A stretch of 64,000 nt of DNA, taken from contig NW_001865041.1 in the NCBI RefSeq assembly GCF_000002865.3, positions 793,793 through 857,792 on the forward strand. The letters are read 5' to 3'. The notes below the pieces were generated by a model. That model did not search any database. It was not told the DNA's origin and worked only from the letters and a program-made list of their open reading frames with translations. The stretch comes from Monosiga brevicollis MX1. Its lineage: Eukaryota > Opisthokonta > Choanoflagellata > Craspedida > Salpingoecidae. Shown piece by piece: positions 59,178 through 64,000 of this stretch. Made by a program: the position numbers and the translations under genes. The first letter of the stretch is position 1. The number at the start of each line of letters is the position of its first letter.

Positions 59178-61807
59178 TTAATAGGCCTGATGCCTCCGCA
59201 GTACCGATTCGAACGTATGCTGCTTGTGCTTGCTGAGCCGTGGCTCTATGAAAGGCAACTTGAGCATTTGGCACAACGTGGAGCACTTGTGGGTCGCTAA
59301 GAAACTGTCGATGCCCGCACCTCCAAAGTCAGTGTCAGCCCTGTGTTTGCGATTACATCCAACATGATGAATGACTGGGTCAGTCAACGAAAACCCATCA
59401 ACGGCATTCCAAATGCCCTGCATGTCGCAGATCAGCGCTGAATGGTTGGATCTCTCGTATGAAAAGTGGCTGAAGGCCTGAGTGACGTCGTCGATACACA
59501 GCTCGCTAGTACCGATACGCACTGTTACGCCAATGTTCTTCCGTACACCACCAGCGTTGTTGTTCCACTTGCAGAACCTGCCCTCGAGGAGCGGCTCGAC
59601 CAAGAACCAGGCTCTGCCACCTGATCGGCTGACCTCATCAACCTCGTAAATTGCACAAGGCACAAAATGGAGGAGCAATGCGGGCTGCGGACTGTCAAAA
59701 CAAGATTGCAAACGTTTGTTGAAGCAGTCGGCCATCGCTTGAGCAGCCGATTGCGTTTTGGCGATTCGTTCATGGAACCTCAACTTTTTCTCAGCTCGAC
59801 TCTTCTTGGCGACAAGACGGAAGCCCTTGACCTCGCAAGCCACCTCCGTGCAATCAAAGGCGTAACGCTCTCGGCCCGACGAAAAATGTGTTTTGGAAAC
59901 GGCGATGCCGTCAGCTCCCGGCGCCAGCTGCTGACTCCGAAACCGCTGCTTCTTGCTAAACGTATACTTGCGGCTGGTATACAGGTGCCATGTTCGCGTC
60001 TCCACCACTTCGTCCAAGCATTCTTTCTCATTTCTGACCTGTTCTTGACACGTGCCGGCGGTCCCCAACAAAAGCGTTGAGCTAGTGTCGGTCAATGTCG
60101 AAAAGGCATTGACAAGAGCGGCCACGTTCAGGCCCAGGCTGAGACATTGACCATGCATCAAGACAGCAGCCATGTCGTGAAGCATTTCAAACTCCGAGTC
60201 TACTGGCCCGAAACCAACGGTATAGAAGCTCAGGCGATTTTGCCCAAGCGTATCACCAAGGCGCTGGACGCGGCGCAAGATCTGCTCTCGAACGTTTGTT
60301 TTGACTTCCGTTCGACAGGCAGCACCTTTGACACAATCAGCTTTGTCGGAATCGTCAAGGCGTTGCCAAACCTCGATGTCATGGGAGCATCGCTCGAAGA
60401 CATGGTCACTGGGCGCCCCATCACTGAGCCAAAGCACCATAATGCGCGAGTTGGCTTCTGCTTCCGGTGCCAACAGCTCTTCCAGGGCCGTCAATCCAGA
60501 TAAGTAAAATCCGTGACTTCTGGCGACTGACTTTGCAAGACGTTGCAGCTTTGCCAGGAAAGCTGGGCCCAGAGGAGCCCGGTTTAGCTCCACTCTTGCT
60601 TTCTCTGCAAACAGAATCAGGGAAATAGACAAGTTCTTCAGGGCACTTTGAAGCTCTCGGCTGGCATTTGCTTGCATGTCGCGAAAAACTTTGAGCAGGG
60701 ACATGAACACGGCTTCTGTGCGAGACTGAAATTGGTTGACACTGTCATTGCGCATGGATCCGCTGTCATCGACCACCAGCACAATGTGGACGCTCTCAAA
60801 GTCTCCACCAAACTCTTGATGTCATCTTTGCGTTGACCATCAAGGCGCCAATGAGTGATGACTGTGCTTTTTGTTTCGTCGGTGATGTACACAACACCAC
60901 GATGAATCAACTTACACCGCACTTCACCACTTGGCCCTGGATGAGTTTTCTCCTCACGACCATACAGGATTGCGTCCCTCAAGGTCTTGGGAGAAACGAC
61001 AAGGGGGGGTACTAGTACAATGGGCATCGGTTCGACGTTTGCTCGAGTAGTCATTGCTTGAGCAGCTTGTTCCTCAGCAGCTCGTACTTCAGCAGCCTTT
61101 GCTTGAGCAGCTCGTTCCACAGCAGCTCGTTCTTCAGCAGCCTTTGCTTGAGCAGCAGCCTTTGCCTGAGCGGCTATGGTTGCTTGAGCAGTTGCTGCCT
61201 GCATGGCGGCTTGGTTGGTTTTGGCTTGAGCAGTCTGTGCTCGAGAGACTTTGATCTCGGGCGCCTTTGCTTGCATCGACTTTGGTCGAGCCGCAAGCTG
61301 AACAGCCGAGGAAGGATGGGCAGCTTCATGAAGACCTGTTGCTTGCGCAGTAGTTTGCACATTTTGCAGCTGAGTGGCTCTTGCCGAAGCAGCATTTTGG
61401 CGAGGAAATGGTGTTGTTCGAGTGTCTTTTGAGCGGCGAATGGCTGTTGTTTGAGTGGCTTTCGATCGAGCAGCTTTTGCTTGCACGTCCTTGGGTCCGG
61501 CTGTTCCTGGCATCGCTCTGGTGCTCGTTGTTGAAGACGGATCAGGGAGGCAAATTCTCACTGTACTTGCATCTTGGGCAGGATGTGACGGTTCAGGGAG
61601 GAAAATTCTCGCTGGCCTTGTATCTTGAACTTGTTGTGTCGAGGCCGATCGCCTATCTGGTGGCTCGTGCGCTCCTTGTTCTTGAGAGGCAGTTGACTGT
61701 GGCTGTGTTTCTTGATGATCAGGACATGACTGACTGCTGTGGATTGCCCAGAGCGAGCCAACCAGACTAATCGCAGCAGCAAGCATCGACCGATCGTGCT
61801 GCTCCAT
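59178..61807 (-). CDS. vWA-domain alpha-kinase (vwkA-like)
   Basis: Atypical protein kinase of the alpha-kinase family with an upstream von Willebrand A domain, as in Dictyostelium vwkA (contractile vacuole, myosin II regulation). I use the ATG at 61807 (MEQHDRSMLAAAISLVGSLW); the frame is open further to a TTG only. The N-terminal third is a Gln/Ala/Pro-rich region with an Ala-Lys-Ala/Arg-Ala-Ala helix repeat (61,050-61,220). An intron of about 90 bases (from a GTAAGT near 60,920) leads into VHIVLVVDDSGSMRNDSVNQ, the MIDAS Asp-x-Ser-x-Ser motif, then VLWLSDGAPSD. The kinase part has AWFLVEPLLEGRFCKWNNNA, AFSHFSYERSNHSALICDMQ, FSLTDPVIHHV and TDFGGAGIDSFLATHKCSTL, matching the Gly-rich and zinc-binding Cys/His elements of alpha-kinases. 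Stop at 59178-59180. Confidence 0.85.
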
Positions 61808-62202
61808 GTTAACATTGTGATGAAGAAAAAAAAAATACGAATACGGGTCAAAGTGCTCCCACACCTCATTCTTGTGAGAAGGAGTCACAGCAGCTTGTAC
61901 TGATGAAGTAAAATACTTTTCCAGTGAGGCGGATAATTCGTCTGACAATTAAAAGTCAGATTTTTGACGCGTGACGGGTCGCTCGCTGCTTTTCAATTTT
62001 GGACGACGAGCTTGTGCTGCGAGGCCAGAGTTGGCAGGTCTGTCTGATCTGTGTTACGACGGGGTGGTGTTGCTTCTTGGCTGGCGGGGCGGAAGGAGAA
62101 GAGCAACAGTTTTTCTCCATTGGCGGTACCTTGATCAAGTCAACGTGTGTTGTGACGCAGAGCCGACAACAGCAGCAGAACAATCATCACACAACGTACA
62201 GA
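61808..62202. promoter_or_regulatory. Divergent promoter, alpha-kinase / archease, with inverted TCTGAC pair
   Basis: About 395 bases between diverging starts. At 61,941-61,960 TCTGAC and its reverse complement GTCAGA face each other across eight A/T-rich bases, a small palindrome. No gene seen. Confidence 0.45.
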
Positions 62203-63375
62203 ATGGCTGACTCGACAGGCACTTCTCCGACCTCAAAGGGCGGCGAGAAGGAGGCAAAACGCGCCAACACGGTGAGAAACACAGGACGTTGACTCGATGT
62301 GTCCCTGATTGCTTGGGTGCTTTGCCAGCGCGGAGCTCGGTCTCTTTCTGATTGGGGGTTTTTTTTGTTTTTTTTTTGGCTTCTTGTTTTATCTTGTATC
62401 CTTTTCTACTCGGATCTTTTTGAATGCTGTTCATGTGCTCCGGGGGGGCCGGGCTTGAACAGGCCGAGGCCAAGACCACGGCAAGCGGGTTTGAATGTAC
62501 GTGAACGTCATTGCCCCATCTCATGTCCATGTTTTGATGCCTGTTCCTTGGTTCTGTGGCTCATCCGACTTTGCACCCGACATCGATGCTCCGCGCGCCT
62601 CTGGCTCACGTTTTCTGTCATCTCTGCAGATCTAGACCACACGGCTGATATCCAGTACGTGCAACACTTTGTACAAATCATCTCTTAGTTTTTGGAGGAT
62701 TTGAAGATCAACCCGATTCTAGCAGATCTAACTTTCTGCTGGGTGGAACAGGGTGCATGCGTGGGGGCAGACACTGAAGGATAGTTTTGAGCAAACCGTT
62801 GTGGCCATGTTTGGATACATGACAGAGCTGGATGCTATTGAGATTGATGATTCACAGACTTCTGAATTCTCAGTCGAGGGTAGGTTATTCGTCTTTGCAC
62901 CAATGCTATTGATCATCCCCCCATTTCTCGCGCGCCTCTGCTTGTGCTCTGGACACTGACCACCGGGGGGTCATGTTCTTGCACGCTTAGGTCATGATTT
63001 GATGTCGTTGTTGTATGCGTTGTTGGACGAGTTTTTGTTCCGGTTTAGCGCCGAGGACAACCTGGTGTGCCGTGAGGTTGAAATTGTCGAGTTTGATACC
63101 GACAACTTTAAGATTACCGTGCGCGGGTAGGATGTGGCCATTGCCATGAGCGACCACGGCCCAGCTCCTCGCTCTCCGAGCTGTACGCAATGCACATCAC
63201 AAGCGACCTGTGCCCCGACTGACCATGGCTATCGCTGTGCATGCTTAGGAAGGGCGAGGTGTTTGACTTGGCCAAGCACCCACAGGGTACTGAGATCAAG
63301 GCTATCACCTACTCCAACATGCAGATTCACACGGAGCGGGCCACCCATGATGTTTACGTCATTTTGGACATTTGA
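62203..63375 (+). CDS. ZBTB8OS: Archease
   Basis: Cofactor that lets the RtcB tRNA ligase turn over with GTP during tRNA splicing and XBP1-type mRNA repair. Six exons close in frame: 62203-62271, 62463-62496, 62630-62654, 62752-62879, 62991-63126 and 63249-63375, giving 149 residues. The third exon is a 25-base microexon. Spliced sequence reads GFEYLDHTADIQVHAWGQTL, FEQTVVAMFGYMTELDAIEI, GHDLMSLLYALLDEFLFRFS, EVFDLAKHPQGTEIKAITYS and HDVYVILDI, the standard family blocks including the metal-binding Asp-His-Thr-Ala-Asp motif and the C-terminal Asp. The N-terminal 25 residues are a polar extension. The first ATG follows a GTACAGA context. The RtcB partner is not in this window. Confidence 0.94.
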
Positions 63376-63747
63376 CAGCCATGATATCCAAGCTACCAAG
63401 AGTCTTTCACTCTTTCACGACCTGATGTGTGCTGATTGCCAGACTCGCTTCGCCTTTGGTCGGATGAGCGCGCCCAAACCCCGAACTGTTAGGCTTTGTC
63501 CACAACGCAGGCAGATTGAGAAAAACAACAATTTACTTTCAAAAGCCAAGCATATGGTGCATCCATGGTAAGGGTTGTCGATTTTGCGGTGGGACGTCAA
63601 CGGCTGCTGCTTGGCTCGGCCAACAACCAACGGCAACGCCAAATTACGGCCGTGCACGACACATTGGCATTTGCGTTGGGAGAAGGTTGAGCGACCCCAG
63701 GATGCTTGTCCGACCATGCCTGCGCAAGCGAGGAGACGTCTGGTTGT
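63376..63747. other. Convergent intergenic region
   Basis: About 370 bases between the archease and small membrane protein stops. No gene or array seen. Confidence 0.5.
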
Positions 63748-63966
63748 CTAGTCTTGACGCTCCTTCTTGCCAAACTGCATCTTGGGCACACCGTCAGTGG
63801 TCATGTATTGGTAGACCCAAAAGAAGAAGACGCAGAGATGGACAAGTAGGAGGGAGATGACAAAGAGGGCCACATTGCTTGGCGTCACAATGGCGTTGGC
63901 AAGTTCAGCCATGCCCACATCGCCGTCATCGGCCAGCGCCACCCCCGCAGTTTCGTCAATCGCCAT
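63748..63966 (-). CDS. Small single-span membrane protein, 72 residues
   Basis: Unrecognised. An intronless frame from ATG 63966 to TAG 63748. An acidic N-terminus (MAIDETAGVALADDGDVGMA) precedes one strong hydrophobic span, NVALFVISLLLVHLCVFFFW, then YQYMTTDGVPKMQFGKKE at the C-terminus. Under the positive-inside rule the Lys-rich end would face the cytosol, though the acidic N-terminus is not a signal peptide. The layout resembles small ER or Golgi integral membrane proteins. A 12-base direct repeat, GTCTAGTCTTGA, flanks the frame at 63746-63757 and 63977-63988, and the stop codon lies inside the left copy. Confidence 0.55.
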   Translation of the reverse strand: MAIDETAGVALADDGDVGMAELANAIVTPSNVALFVISLLLVHLCVFFFWVYQYMTTDGVPKMQFGKKERQD

Positions 63967-64000
63967 GGTCTTGACGGTCTAGTCTTGAGTCTGTCCCTGT

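Noticed and set aside
58600-59236. Cys-rich plus-strand frames after UTP23
   Set aside because: Low-complexity Cys/Ser composition, no motif, and they run into the alpha-kinase 3' end.
61808-61948. N-terminal extension of the alpha-kinase to position 61948
   Set aside because: That frame opens on TTG just after a stop and reads through an A/T run; the ATG at 61807 is preferred.

Overview
The window reads as a gene-dense, intron-rich eukaryotic nuclear contig. The best guess is a choanoflagellate, and the style (about 2.5 kb per gene, short GT-AG introns, many CA and CT microsatellites, a small scaffold gap) suggests Monosiga. The pointers are a full-length talin, a receptor L-domain plus furin-like membrane protein, a vWA/alpha-kinase, a NEK-RCC1 kinase and standard opisthokont housekeeping genes. 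Species assignment is inference. No viral or retroelement remains, CRISPR array, rRNA or tRNA was recognised. Family names come from reading hand-spliced translations against remembered family motifs; no search was run.

Layout, left to right: COG3 (minus, cut by the left edge); a metal-dependent amidohydrolase (minus); a fatty acid 2-hydroxylase (plus); phosphoglucomutase (minus); an intronless exostosin/RXYLT1-like glycosyltransferase (plus); talin (plus, ten exons, about 2,514 residues); a large multidomain lipid/kinase protein on the minus strand with SCP2-like, FYVE, membrane, ABC1/UbiB kinase and beta-lactamase-like domains, the last split by a START domain; an MFSD5-like transporter (plus); RNA polymerase I subunit RPA12 (minus); a 50-base assembly gap; an RNF126-like E3 ligase (plus); an orphan L-domain receptor (minus); a NEK kinase with an RCC1 propeller (plus); the spliceosome factors CWC27 (minus) and YJU2 (plus), back to back; fumarylacetoacetase (plus); an unrecognised coiled-coil protein (minus); a BAH-ankyrin protein (plus); a MORN-repeat protein (plus) overlapping tail to tail with a DOT1-like methyltransferase (minus); a small membrane protein (plus); UTP23 (plus); a vWA/alpha-kinase (minus); archease (plus); and a tiny single-span membrane protein (minus).

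Most genes are unrelated in function, as expected for a eukaryote. Two local themes stand out. One is RNA machinery: CWC27, YJU2, RPA12, UTP23 and archease. The other is lipid handling at membranes: the fatty acid hydroxylase and the SCP2/FYVE/ABC1K/START protein. Dinucleotide repeats sit in most of the head-to-head intergenic regions. The most unusual object is the multidomain protein at 19.7-27.2 kb, where a START lipid-binding domain lies inside a beta-lactamase-like domain that follows a UbiB-type kinase.
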